Source of the DNA: Chitinophagales bacterium
GTDB lineage: Bacteria > Bacteroidota > Bacteroidia > Chitinophagales > Chitinophagaceae
Length of the DNA stretch: 21,212 nucleotides
Direction: 5' to 3'
NCBI GenBank assembly: GCA_013297585.1
Contig: JAAFHG010000018.1
Span: 1-21,212, forward strand
A program made the position numbers and the translations under genes. The notes beneath the pieces were generated by a model. The model was not told where the DNA came from. It did not search any database and worked only from the letters and a program-made list of their open reading frames with translations. Shown piece after piece: positions 7,633 through 15,132 of this stretch (its first letter is position 1; each line of letters begins with the position of its first letter).

Positions 7633-7655
7633 TTTCACACAAAGAACGCAAACCG
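7633..7655. repeat. Short ACAAAG-repeat copy at the rarA start
   Basis: TTTCACACAAAGAAC (7633-7647) is identical to the reverse complement of 10541-10555. It begins ten bases upstream of the rarA ATG, so on the rarA strand it reads GTTCTTTGTGTGAAA and forms the 5' leader. The TTTG in it could be part of a -7 element (speculative). Confidence 0.5.
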
Positions 7656-7751
7656 TAGAAACTTTAGAAGCAATTTTTTTGGTAACCAGCGTTGGTGCTA
7701 CTATTGGGCTTTGGTTGTGTCACTCACTTGTACGTTTAGTTCGCTATGTAG

Positions 7752-7892
7752 CTTTTATCGTAGCGTAGATATTTCACACAAAGAAACAAAGAAGGCAAAG
7801 AGCGCAACGTTTTGTCATGCTGAGGCACAGCCTGCCCCGATTTTCGGGGAAGCATCTAACTTTCGCCGTTGTTGCGTCTTTGACCAACAACG
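7752..7892. repeat. Composite intergenic repeat, left copy of an inverted pair
   Basis: From 7752 to 7822 this segment is closely similar to the reverse complement of 8622-8697. The shared parts include AGCGTAGRTATTTCAC, GAAACAAAGAAGGCAAAG and GTCATRCTG. A CCCCGA/TCGGGG hairpin (7835-7849) and GAAGCAT then AACTT follow; the latter also have counterparts on the right side. The copy ends in a hairpin, CGTTGTTG (7867-7874) and CAACAACG (7885-7892), like the one at 8564-8590. The 370 bases from 7624 to 7993 hold no convincing gene; this repeat and the short copy at 7633 account for about half of it. Confidence 0.65.
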
Positions 7893-7993
7893 AGTAAAGA
7901 AAACATTTTATGATGCGATTAATATGGCATATACTTGTGTTAAGTATAACCTTATGAAGACTTTCATTTCTATATTGACATTCATTTTAATAA

Positions 7994-8530
7994 ATGCCAT
8001 TGTTAAGCTATCAACATAAGGTTGACACTTCCTATGACCTTGAGAATGGAAAATATTTAAACTTTATTGCAGCAATTCAAAATAGTTCAACATTCAGTTA
8101 CTTCACGGTCATCAAAGTAAAAAATCTTAATACTGGCGAGATAAAGGAAATTTGTACAAAGGGAAATTTTGTCTCAGGTGCTTTACATATTGAACTAAAA
8201 GCAGATTATGACGATAAAGGTGAACAAAAGGTTTTAGATTTTGCAAAAAGTAAAAAGAACAAATACTTTGAGTTTAAAAATAAAAAGGCTCTCGATAATA
8301 TTTCATTCTTTGACTACAAAACAAAACTTGTAACAAAAATTCAAACAGAATATAGCTTTGACAAGGCGATTGAAATTATTAAAAAGAAAAAAGAATTTTC
8401 AATCCGGCTTTCTGACGATAAAATCAAAGCTTTTGCTCACGTTCTTTTTAACAGAGGTTATTTGACGGGTGAAAATGATTGTTGGAGTGGTGCATTGGAA
8501 TATATTGATAGGTTAAAGGACGATAGATAA
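7994..8530 (+). CDS. Hypothetical protein, repeat-bracketed; possible missing signal peptide
   Basis: I do not recognise this 178-residue protein. It is rich in Lys, Phe, Ile and Asp and mainly alternates beta-type and short helical segments. Near the end it has KAFAHVLFNRGYLTGENDCWSG and then an acidic/basic helix. No catalytic motif or membrane segment is evident. The DNA looks more A-rich than that of its neighbours. Another frame just upstream (7954-8019) encodes a signal-peptide-like MKTFISILTFILINAIVKLS that ends where this frame's similarity to a mature domain would begin. So the true gene may start at 7954 with a one-base shift, either real or a sequence error. A good terminator follows at 8564. 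It is the only gene between two inverted composite repeats, which suggests a cargo or accessory gene. Confidence 0.6.
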   Translation: MPLLSYQHKVDTSYDLENGKYLNFIAAIQNSSTFSYFTVIKVKNLNTGEIKEICTKGNFVSGALHIELKADYDDKGEQKVLDFAKSKKNKYFEFKNKKALDNISFFDYKTKLVTKIQTEYSFDKAIEIIKKKKEFSIRLSDDKIKAFAHVLFNRGYLTGENDCWSGALEYIDRLKDDR

Positions 8531-8563
8531 AAACCATCTCTACGAAATTTGCAGTTTTTCGTC

Positions 8564-8599
8564 GCTGTTAGTGTTGCTTTCACCAACAGCTCTTTTTAT
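8564..8599 (+). terminator. Rho-independent terminator after the hypothetical gene
   Basis: GCTGTTAGTG (8564-8573) pairs with CACCAACAGC (8581-8590) with a single mismatch and a 7-base loop; TCTTTTTATT follows. It stands 34 bases past the stop codon at 8530. A related hairpin lies on the other side of the gene at 7867-7892, so it is also part of the composite repeat. Confidence 0.75.
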
Positions 8600-8621
8600 T
8601 TAAGTTATATGCTTGCTTCAA

Positions 8622-8697
8622 CAGTATGACATCGAAAATCTTTGTGCCCTTTGCCTTCTTTGTTTCGTTGCGTGAAATACCTACGCTTCAATAAAAG
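8622..8697. repeat. Composite intergenic repeat, right copy (inverted)
   Basis: This is the reverse-complement partner of 7752-7822, with one internal gap of about five bases. The most conserved parts are the complement of GAAACAAAGAAGGCAAAG and of AGCGTAGGTATTTCAC. Outside it, 8698-8839 shows nothing recognisable; the gap from 8531 to 8839 contains only the terminator and this repeat. Confidence 0.65.
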
Positions 8698-8839
8698 CCC
8701 AAACATATTCTACAGCCGCAGTGTGCGACGCCTATATCGGCTGGCTTTGTACTAGCGATCACTAATAAAAGATAATCTAACGCTGGGGAACTTAAAGTTT
8801 CGTTATTGTATTTTAGAAAGTGTAGCATAGAAATGATGA

Positions 8840-9346
8840 TTATTCTTCATCAAATAAATGCTGGTAATGCTGCACAAAACGAAAACTCATTATAGTATGT
8901 ACTAACAATATAAGGGCGTAAGTAAGCATCCCGTAAATCATTCCGGTAATTACATTTTTAAAAAATTGTGGTGGTACTTTTTGCCCTTTCATTTTGCTTT
9001 GCATAGCCATCACCTGCGTGAACATTTCTTCTAATATTTCTGGGCGAAATAATAAAGTAGTGAGCTGTAAAATCATCATCATTGCAAAGGCTGTACTTAC
9101 ATAGCCATTTACTTTAATCCATTGTTTAAGGCTTGCTTTTAGTGGCTTCTGCTGTTCTATACCGCTATTTAAAAAACGAAAGCTGGAGAAAATATAAATA
9201 ACAGTGCAGCTAATCATAAATACTGGTAGCAAAGCGCCAATATTACCAAGCGACATCACAAGCATTAGCAAGGCTAAAAGCCCCATTAGTACTTCAATTG
9301 GCAGTAATATAAAAGTAAGTATTCGGTATATTTTAATTCCTGTCAT
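8840..9346 (-). CDS. Hypothetical four-helix inner-membrane protein
   Basis: The protein is 168 residues from the ATG at 9346. Four hydrophobic segments are visible, at about residues 7-30, 34-55, 80-101 and 130-151. Between the third and fourth is a polar stretch with several Met, Gln and Lys (EEMFTQVMAMQSKMKGQKVPP). The C-terminus (FRFVQHYQHLFDEE) is cytoplasmic if an even number of helices is right. I recognise no family. It sits downstream of the alpha-E gene on the same strand, but a strong terminator at 9389-9426 separates them, so it probably has its own promoter. Confidence 0.7.
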   Translation of the reverse strand: MTGIKIYRILTFILLPIEVLMGLLALLMLVMSLGNIGALLPVFMISCTVIYIFSSFRFLNSGIEQQKPLKASLKQWIKVNGYVSTAFAMMMILQLTTLLFRPEILEEMFTQVMAMQSKMKGQKVPPQFFKNVITGMIYGMLTYALILLVHTIMSFRFVQHYQHLFDEE

Positions 9347-9388
9347 AGCTATCTTTTCAATGGCTGCAAGATGGGCTATTTTTATGTA

Positions 9389-9426
9389 AAAAGCCCTACA
9401 ATTTTGGTAAATATTGTAGGGCTTTT
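9389..9426 (-). terminator. Strong terminator after the alpha-E gene
   Basis: AAAAGCCCTACAA (9389-9401) and TTGTAGGGCTTTT (9414-9426) pair perfectly over 13 bp with a 12-base loop. On the minus strand the stem ends in GGGCTTTTTACAT, giving the T-run. It follows the alpha-E stop at 9431 directly. Confidence 0.9.
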
Positions 9427-9430
9427 GGCT

Positions 9431-10372
9431 TTAAACGTAAGAGAAAAAACTCTGGCCTATCATATTGCTAAAGGCGGCCAATTCTACACGTATTTCTTCA
9501 AAAAATGCTTCTAAATTATTAGCGTTTAGTGTATCAAAATCTGTGTATTCTACCTTGCTTAACAATCTACCAAAGCGTTTGGTAATGGCATCTTTATGTT
9601 CGGTATTATTTTCTTGTAGTACATCTACCAAGTATTTTGAGGTGCGACTAAGTGAGTAAAATACGCTTCTTGTAAAGTCTTTATTAAACACTACTTGGTG
9701 CAAGGCATTCTCGTTGTGTGCAGCACTTCTGTAGGTTTTAAGGTGCAACTCGTAGCCAGATAAAGCCAATAACATTGGTCGCCATTGTAAAATATCTTTT
9801 TCTTCATCTAGCTTATAGTCTATCATACTAAAAAACTTGTCGGCCACTTCTATCGTAATAAAGCAACGTTCTATGTATCTACCAAGGTTCATAAAAGCCC
9901 AGCCCAGCCCACGAGGCATAGTGGTATCTGTAACACCGTTGTACAAAATACTTTCTTTGCTAAACGTATCTACAAGTTCTAGCGCTTCGTAGCTTTTCAA
10001 TTTATCTTCAAGGTTAGGTGCATTAATGGCGTGATACATACCATTAACTTGCTCCCATACTTCTTTGGTAATATTATCTTGTATGGCACGGGCATTTTCT
10101 CTTGCCTTGCCCATAATGCACTTAAGCGAGCCGGGGTTACCGGTATTAAGCAACAATTCTTTCAACGCAGCTTCGGTATTAAACTGCATGGTATCAATAG
10201 CTGCATCATCGCTGTTAGAAAATATTTGTAAAATATGTTGCCAGCTAAGGTTGTTGGTTACACCCTTGTCAAACATTAAAATGTAGTTAGTCATGGTGCA
10301 GCGCAATAAGCCATCTGCACGTTCCATATATCTATTGGTCCAAAATAATGAGTCTGCAATTCTACTAAGCAT
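9431..10372 (-). CDS. Alpha-E domain protein (DUF403)
   Basis: This 313-residue, mostly helical protein begins with the family signature MLSRIADSLFWTNRYMERA (1-19). A second related motif, NLGRYIERC, occurs at 162-170, and ARENAR at 90-95. Alpha-E proteins are encoded next to circularly permuted ATP-grasp enzymes, often with a transglutaminase-like peptidase. The group was proposed from comparative genomics to make or modify a peptide, but the reaction is unknown. Here the ATP-grasp gene lies directly upstream on the same strand, separated by 188 bases of repeat DNA. No transglutaminase gene is present in the window. The family assignment is firm, the function open. Confidence 0.9.
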   Translation of the reverse strand: MLSRIADSLFWTNRYMERADGLLRCTMTNYILMFDKGVTNNLSWQHILQIFSNSDDAAIDTMQFNTEAALKELLLNTGNPGSLKCIMGKARENARAIQDNITKEVWEQVNGMYHAINAPNLEDKLKSYEALELVDTFSKESILYNGVTDTTMPRGLGWAFMNLGRYIERCFITIEVADKFFSMIDYKLDEEKDILQWRPMLLALSGYELHLKTYRSAAHNENALHQVVFNKDFTRSVFYSLSRTSKYLVDVLQENNTEHKDAITKRFGRLLSKVEYTDFDTLNANNLEAFFEEIRVELAAFSNMIGQSFFSYV

Positions 10373-10387
10373 AGTTCTTTTCGTTTT

Positions 10388-10416
10388 GTTTTACACAAAG
10401 GGACAAAGAATACAAA
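10388..10416. repeat. ACAAAG repeat, forward copy between the ATP-grasp and alpha-E genes
   Basis: TTTTACACAAAG followed by ACAAAG at 10402 and 10411. It faces the inverted copy at 10514-10563, so the transcript across this gap could fold into a loose hairpin. It starts 15 bases upstream of the alpha-E start codon. Confidence 0.5.
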
Positions 10417-10513
10417 GTCCACCAAGGTTTATTATTAAATGGTGTTCATTCAAAAAAGGCTTTATCACAGCAAACACTTTGAACTTTACAAGAGACAATA
10501 TTTTGTAAAATAA

Positions 10514-10563
10514 TTTTCTTTGTTTCGTAGCATCCTTAGTGTTCTTTGTGTGAAATATTCCTA
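10514..10563. repeat. ACAAAG repeat, reverse copy overlapping the ATP-grasp stop codon
   Basis: Read on the minus strand it starts GTAGGAATATTTCACAC, closely like the GCGTAGRTATTTCAC start of the copies at 7762 and 8686. The TAG of that string is the stop codon of the ATP-grasp gene (10561-10563). It then contains TTTCACACAAAGAAC and GAAACAAAGAAAA. Confidence 0.6.
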
Positions 10564-12009
10564 CTCTATCACCCAAGTATCTTTACTACCACCACCTTGC
10601 GATGAGTTTACTACCAAGCTACCTTCACGCAGTGCTACACGGGTTAAACCACCGGGTACAATGTGTACACCTTCTGGGCCGCATAGTGCGTAAGGGCGTA
10701 AGTCTACGTGGCGCGGTACAAACTTGCCATCAATAAAGCATGGTACGGTAGATAGTTTAATAATTGGCTGCGCAATAAAACCTCTAGGATCTTCTTCCAC
10801 CGCTTTTATAAAGTCAACAATTTCTTTTTCTGATGCGCTGTTGCCCATTAACATACCATAACCACCCGATTGATTGGTACGCTTTATCACCATATTGGTG
10901 ATATTGTCAAACACATGCTTGCGTTGTTCATCATCACCAAGTTGGTAAGTAGGTACGTTTGGTAAAATTGGTTCTTCGTTAAGGTAATATTTTATCATAG
11001 CAGGTACATAGCAGTACACAGCTTTGTCATCAGCCACACCATTACCAAGTGCATTTACAATGGCTACATTACCTTTTGCGTAAGCACTTATTAAGCCCGG
11101 CACACCTAGCAAACTATCTTTTCTAAATACCATTGGGTCTAAAAATTCATCATCAACCCTACGATAAATAACATGCACTTGCTTTAAGCCGTTGGTAGTT
11201 TTGGTGTACACTTTATAGTTGTCTACAATTAAATCTCTACCTTCTACCAATTCTATGCCCATGCTTCTTGCCAAGAAAGTATGCTCGTAATAGGCTGAGT
11301 TGAAAACACCCGGTGTAAGCAACACCACGTTGGGATTACTCAACTGGCTTGGTGCTAACTGTAGCAAAATTTGGTGCAGCATTAAAGGATAGCTACTTAC
11401 CATTTTAACCTTGCTTTGGTACAATAAATTTGGGAAAAGTCGCTTAGTAACCTCACGATTTTCTAGCATATAGCTTACACCGCTTGGCGTTCGTAAGTTA
11501 TCTTCTAAAATATAAAATGTACCGTCTTCACCACGAATTAAATCAATACCGCTAATATGTACATAAATATCGTGTGGCACTTTTATGCCCAATACTTCAC
11601 GTGTAAAATGCGGGCAGCTTTCTATTAGTTCTCTAGGTACTATGCCATCGTTCAAGATGTTTTGTTCATTGTACACGTCTTTTAAAAACATGTTCAATGC
11701 TTTTAAACGCTGCTTAATACCTTTTTCTACGTGGTTCCATTCTGCCGAAGTGATGATACGTGGAATAATATCAAATGGAAAAATGCGCTCAATACCTGCA
11801 TTATCGCTATAAACGGTAAATGTAATGCCCTGATTCATAAACAAGTCGCTAGCCAATTTATCTTTTTGATGCAACGCATCTACAGGTAGTCCTTTTAATA
11901 CTTCAAATACTTTTTGATATTGTTCACGTATAGAAGTGCCTGTGTTCATTTCGTCCCAAATACCGGGTTGGGTAATGTATTGTTGCCATAGTTCAGCACT
12001 ATTCATCAT
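10561..12009 (-). CDS. Circularly permuted ATP-grasp protein (DUF404/DUF407)
   Basis: The protein is 482 residues; two consecutive Met codons (12009 and 12006) could start it. It carries the family's conserved blocks: FPFDIIPRII (77-86), DIYVHISGIDLIRGEDG (147-163), EDNLRTPSGVSYMLENR (169-185), later YRRVDDEFLDP and NALGNGVADDK, and the C-terminal HVDLRPYALCG and NSSQGGGSKDTWV. Permuted ATP-grasp enzymes of this type are predicted to join a carboxylate to an amine at the cost of ATP, perhaps building a peptide; no substrate is known. It is followed by the alpha-E gene. All of the usual motifs seem present, so it should be active. Confidence 0.92.
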   Translation of the reverse strand: MMNSAELWQQYITQPGIWDEMNTGTSIREQYQKVFEVLKGLPVDALHQKDKLASDLFMNQGITFTVYSDNAGIERIFPFDIIPRIITSAEWNHVEKGIKQRLKALNMFLKDVYNEQNILNDGIVPRELIESCPHFTREVLGIKVPHDIYVHISGIDLIRGEDGTFYILEDNLRTPSGVSYMLENREVTKRLFPNLLYQSKVKMVSSYPLMLHQILLQLAPSQLSNPNVVLLTPGVFNSAYYEHTFLARSMGIELVEGRDLIVDNYKVYTKTTNGLKQVHVIYRRVDDEFLDPMVFRKDSLLGVPGLISAYAKGNVAIVNALGNGVADDKAVYCYVPAMIKYYLNEEPILPNVPTYQLGDDEQRKHVFDNITNMVIKRTNQSGGYGMLMGNSASEKEIVDFIKAVEEDPRGFIAQPIIKLSTVPCFIDGKFVPRHVDLRPYALCGPEGVHIVPGGLTRVALREGSLVVNSSQGGGSKDTWVIE

Positions 12010-12362
12010 AATTCAGCAAAAATTTTAGTACAGTAAATGGGGTTTAAACAAATGCCTACTAGTTTGTACAACTTAGTGGTGGTAAGATAGTGATAAATTT
12101 AATTGACAAAACTTTCTTGCAATTATTTTTCATTATTTTTTTTAAAATTTGAGATACTTTATGATTTTTTGGTAAAAATATAGCCTCTTAGGTGCATAAT
12201 ATTTGCCATTTCGCTCGATTTGTTGAATAAATACTAAAGAATAATGCTAGTATGTAAATAGTTTGATGGATTTGTATTTGAGGTGAAATGGCAAGTAGCT
12301 GCATAAAAAAATCCTGCTAGCAAACTGCTAACAGGATTTTTAAAGTAGACTGTTATAATAAA
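12010..12362. other. 353-base gap upstream of the ATP-grasp gene
   Basis: There is no convincing gene here. It holds the aspS terminator at 12307-12341 and must hold the promoter of the ATP-grasp gene on the minus strand (a TTTTTGC lies within 15 bases of its start, a weak -7 candidate). TTGCCATTTC (12203-12212) is repeated in inverted form as GAAATGGCAA (12285-12294), with TGCA/TGCA also paired about six bases further out. The sequence from 12121 to 12180 is very A/T-rich. Confidence 0.5.
12307..12341 (-). terminator. Terminator of aspS
   Basis: AAAAATCCTGCTAGCA (12307-12322) and TGCTAACAGGATTTTT (12326-12341) pair at 15 of 16 positions around a 3-base loop. On the minus strand the stem runs straight into a T-run of seven. 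It lies about 20 bases past the aspS stop. Confidence 0.92.
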
Positions 12363-14213
12363 TTATGCCTTTGTAGTTGGGGCTAACTGTATTTGCAATT
12401 CTTTCAATTGTTTATCATCAATGGCTGATGGTGCATCTAGCATTACATCTCTACCGCTATTGTTCTTAGGAAAAGCAATAAAGTCACGAATGCTTTCGCT
12501 ACCGCCTAAAATAGAACACAATCTATCAAAACCAAAAGCTAAACCGCCATGTGGTGGTGCGCCATATTCAAATGCACCTAGTAAAAAGCCAAATTTGTGG
12601 TTCGCTTCTTCTTCTGTCATACCAAGGGCAGCAAACATTTTTTGTTGTAATTCTTTTTGATATATACGAATAGAACCGCCACCAATTTCATTGCCATTTA
12701 ACACCATATCGTAAGCATTGGCCTTAATTGTAGCATAAGGATGCTCAAGATATTTATCCAAATCTTCCACCTTAGGGCTATTGTTAATCATAATATCAAC
12801 ATCACTTGGTTTAGGACTTGTAAATGGATGGTGCCTTGCTACCCAACGGCCAGCACCGCCACCATCTTGGTCTTCTAATGCAAATTCAAACAATGGGAAA
12901 TCTAACACCCACAATAATTTGAATTCATTTTCTTTACGCAAGCCAAGGCGTTTGCCCATTTCTAAACGTAATTCTGAAGTAGCCTTACGTGTACGTTCTT
13001 CAGTACCAGCCAATATTAATACCAAGTCACCAGCTTTTGCACCGGCAGCATCAGCAATAGCTTTTAGCTTGTCTTCGCTGTAAAATTTATCTACACTGCT
13101 TTTGTAAGTACCGTCGGTATTGCATTTAATAAATACCAAACCTTTCATGCCTATTTGTGGGCGTTTTACCCACTCAGTTAGCTCATCGGTTTGTTTTCTA
13201 GTGTATTCGCTACAGCCAGGTACTGCAATGGCAATTACTGTTTCAGCATCATTAAATACAGCAAACTCACCTGCTATTAAATCGCTTATACTTGGCTTGG
13301 TTGTAAAGGTGTGTGCAGGGAATTTTAAGTTGCACAATTGCATACCAAAGCGAATATCTGGCTTATCGTTACCAAATTGCCACATGGCTTCTTCCCAGCT
13401 CATGCGCTCTACAGCATCGGTGTAATCAATGCCTTTAACATCTTTGAAAATGCGTTTAATCAAGCCTTCAAACATGTTTAAAATATCTTCTTGCTCTACA
13501 AAACACATTTCACAGTCTATCTGTGTAAATTCGGGTTGACGGTCAGCACGTAAATCCTCGTCTCTAAAGCATTTTACTATTTGGTAGTAACGGTCGTAAC
13601 CACTTACCATTAGCAATTGCTTAAAGGTTTGTGGGCTTTGTGGTAAGGCATAAAATTGACCACCATTCATGCGGCTTGGTACCACAAAATCTCTTGCACC
13701 TTCTGGTGTAGATTTAATTAAAAATGGTGTTTCAATATCCATGAAACCATTTTCGTGCATATAATTTCTGGTACTTCTACCTACAGCATAGCGTAGTTCT
13801 AAATTCTTTTTCACCGCATTTCTACGTAAGTCTAAATAGCGGTATTTCATACGTAGTTCGTCACCACCATCGGTATCATCTTGAATGGTAAATGGCGGCA
13901 CTTCGCTTTTGTTTAATATTTTAAAGCTAGTAACTGCAATTTCAATATCGCCTGTAGGTATGTTAGCGTTTTTATTGCTGCGTTCGTTTACAGTACCTGT
14001 GGCTTGTAATACAAATTCTCTACCCAATGGGTTTGCATCAAGCTGTGTATTTAGCGCTTCATTAAATAATAACTGTGTAATACCATAGCGGTCACGTAAA
14101 TCAACAAACGTAATACTACCAAATTTTCTCACAGTTTGCACCCAACCTGCAAGGGTTACAGTTTGGCTGGCATTCGCTATTCTCAATTCGCCACAAGTAT
14201 GCGTTCTATACAT
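12363..14213 (-). CDS. aspS: Aspartyl-tRNA synthetase
   Basis: AspRS charges tRNA-Asp (and in organisms without AsnRS/GatCAB separation, sometimes tRNA-Asn) with aspartate. The 616-residue length fits the bacterial type with a GAD insertion. The N-terminal OB fold carries VTLAGWVQTVRKFGSITFVDLRD; the catalytic core has YRYLDLRR (125-132), motif 2 FRDEDLRADRQPEFTQID (216-233), RHHPFTSPK, and motif 3 GLAFGFDRL (557-565). Whether it is discriminating or not cannot be told by eye. The start is firm: it gives the usual MYRTHTCGEL. The gene has its own promoter (14234-14241) and terminator (12307-12341). Confidence 0.97.
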   Translation of the reverse strand: MYRTHTCGELRIANASQTVTLAGWVQTVRKFGSITFVDLRDRYGITQLLFNEALNTQLDANPLGREFVLQATGTVNERSNKNANIPTGDIEIAVTSFKILNKSEVPPFTIQDDTDGGDELRMKYRYLDLRRNAVKKNLELRYAVGRSTRNYMHENGFMDIETPFLIKSTPEGARDFVVPSRMNGGQFYALPQSPQTFKQLLMVSGYDRYYQIVKCFRDEDLRADRQPEFTQIDCEMCFVEQEDILNMFEGLIKRIFKDVKGIDYTDAVERMSWEEAMWQFGNDKPDIRFGMQLCNLKFPAHTFTTKPSISDLIAGEFAVFNDAETVIAIAVPGCSEYTRKQTDELTEWVKRPQIGMKGLVFIKCNTDGTYKSSVDKFYSEDKLKAIADAAGAKAGDLVLILAGTEERTRKATSELRLEMGKRLGLRKENEFKLLWVLDFPLFEFALEDQDGGGAGRWVARHHPFTSPKPSDVDIMINNSPKVEDLDKYLEHPYATIKANAYDMVLNGNEIGGGSIRIYQKELQQKMFAALGMTEEEANHKFGFLLGAFEYGAPPHGGLAFGFDRLCSILGGSESIRDFIAFPKNNSGRDVMLDAPSAIDDKQLKELQIQLAPTTKA

Positions 14214-14233
14214 TATCTCAAAATTTAGAGCCG

Positions 14234-14241
14234 CAAATATA
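14234..14241 (-). promoter_or_regulatory. -7 promoter element of aspS
   Basis: On the minus strand the sequence reads TATATTTGCGG, an exact TAnnTTTG match, 20 bases upstream of the aspS ATG. This predicts a leader of roughly 14 bases. A -33 element is not clear. Confidence 0.6.
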
Positions 14242-14359
14242 ATGGGTTAATGGCTAGTTGTAAGAAGTGTGGTTTGTGATGGATGAATGCAAAGCTGTAT
14301 TAAATATTTTTACTTGTTTTCTCATTCTTCTTTATATTGCTTATCTAATATCTGTGGTT

Positions 14360-15034
14360 ATGTACTATCTTCTTGCTATTATCATTTGTGGTATCGTAGC
14401 TATTACCTGTGTGGTTATGGCTATTGTAAGTATCATTAAAAAGAAAATCAGGTTATTTACAAGTTCTATAATTGTATTTGTAATTACTTGTATTACAGGT
14501 GCGTTTATGATTTTCCGATTTGCCGTAAAAACAGTAGATTACGTTGCTAAACAAGAAGTGCAATCTACCATTAGTAAAGGTGCTGAACTAGCTGGTAAAA
14601 CCGCTGGTAGTATTATTTCTGGCGTTGCTAAAGGCGTAAATGGAACACTTGATGATGATGCCATTGCAGCTCTTGCTGGTAAATCAGGAACAATTATTGG
14701 AAAAGCTATTAAAGCCACTTCTTCTGGCTGGGATTCTACTTTTAGGCCAAGTATTTTCATCGATGCATCGCTTGCGAATGCTGGTTTAGATCTTGGCAGG
14801 GCAGAAGAGTTGTACGAGCGAAAAAGTGAAGATGCTTTTATGAGCATCTTTATCACATTTACCAAAAGTTGTAAAGGCACACTAAAATTGACGATGTACG
14901 ACCAAGAAGGTAAAAAAATGACCATTGCACAAACCGAAATAAATGAAAAAGCTGGTGCAGAAAAGTTGGTTCGTTTTGACTTTCCTGTTATTCACACAGA
15001 ACTTACAAGGTACTATGTGTTGAGTAAGATGTAG
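14360..15034 (+). CDS. Hypothetical membrane protein with two N-terminal helices
   Basis: I do not recognise this protein. From the ATG at 14360 it has 224 residues. Two membrane helices (about 2-25 and 33-54) are followed by a glycine/alanine-rich amphipathic stretch (KGAELAGKTAGSIISGVAKG, 73-92). The rest is a soluble domain with beta-type strands (SIFITFTKSCKGTLKLTMYD). The same frame reaches upstream to an ATG at 14279 and a GTG at 14267. That extension would add a third hydrophobic segment, but its DNA looks like A/T-rich promoter sequence, so I prefer the shorter form. The gene is divergent from aspS and 98 bases before the sigma factor. Confidence 0.65.
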   Translation: MYYLLAIIICGIVAITCVVMAIVSIIKKKIRLFTSSIIVFVITCITGAFMIFRFAVKTVDYVAKQEVQSTISKGAELAGKTAGSIISGVAKGVNGTLDDDAIAALAGKSGTIIGKAIKATSSGWDSTFRPSIFIDASLANAGLDLGRAEELYERKSEDAFMSIFITFTKSCKGTLKLTMYDQEGKKMTIAQTEINEKAGAEKLVRFDFPVIHTELTRYYVLSKM

Positions 15035-15132
15035 TTATATCAAGTTTTAGTTTACCAATAAAAATGACAAGCGTTTAAACTATTGGTATGTTTATATAGT
15101 CACAAACTTGTTGTACAAGAAAATCTCCCTGC

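Noticed and set aside
7517..7768. 83-residue open frame on the + strand
   Set aside because: It is a shadow of the 5' part of rarA and continues into repeat DNA.
7711..8019. 102-residue open frame on the + strand
   Set aside because: Most of it is repeat DNA with no protein-like pattern. Only its last 21 codons (from 7954) look like a signal peptide, which is reported as a finding.
7633..8697. CRISPR array or insertion sequence
   Set aside because: The repeats are not evenly spaced with unique spacers. No transposase frame exists in the region.
12121..12180. A/T-rich stretch as a replication origin
   Set aside because: There are no DnaA-box clusters or dnaA/dnaN genes nearby; A/T-rich gaps are normal in this genome.
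15034..15132. Riboswitch or tRNA in the gap before the sigma gene
   Set aside because: No cloverleaf or conserved riboswitch core is visible; only a 5-bp CTTGT/ACAAG dyad.
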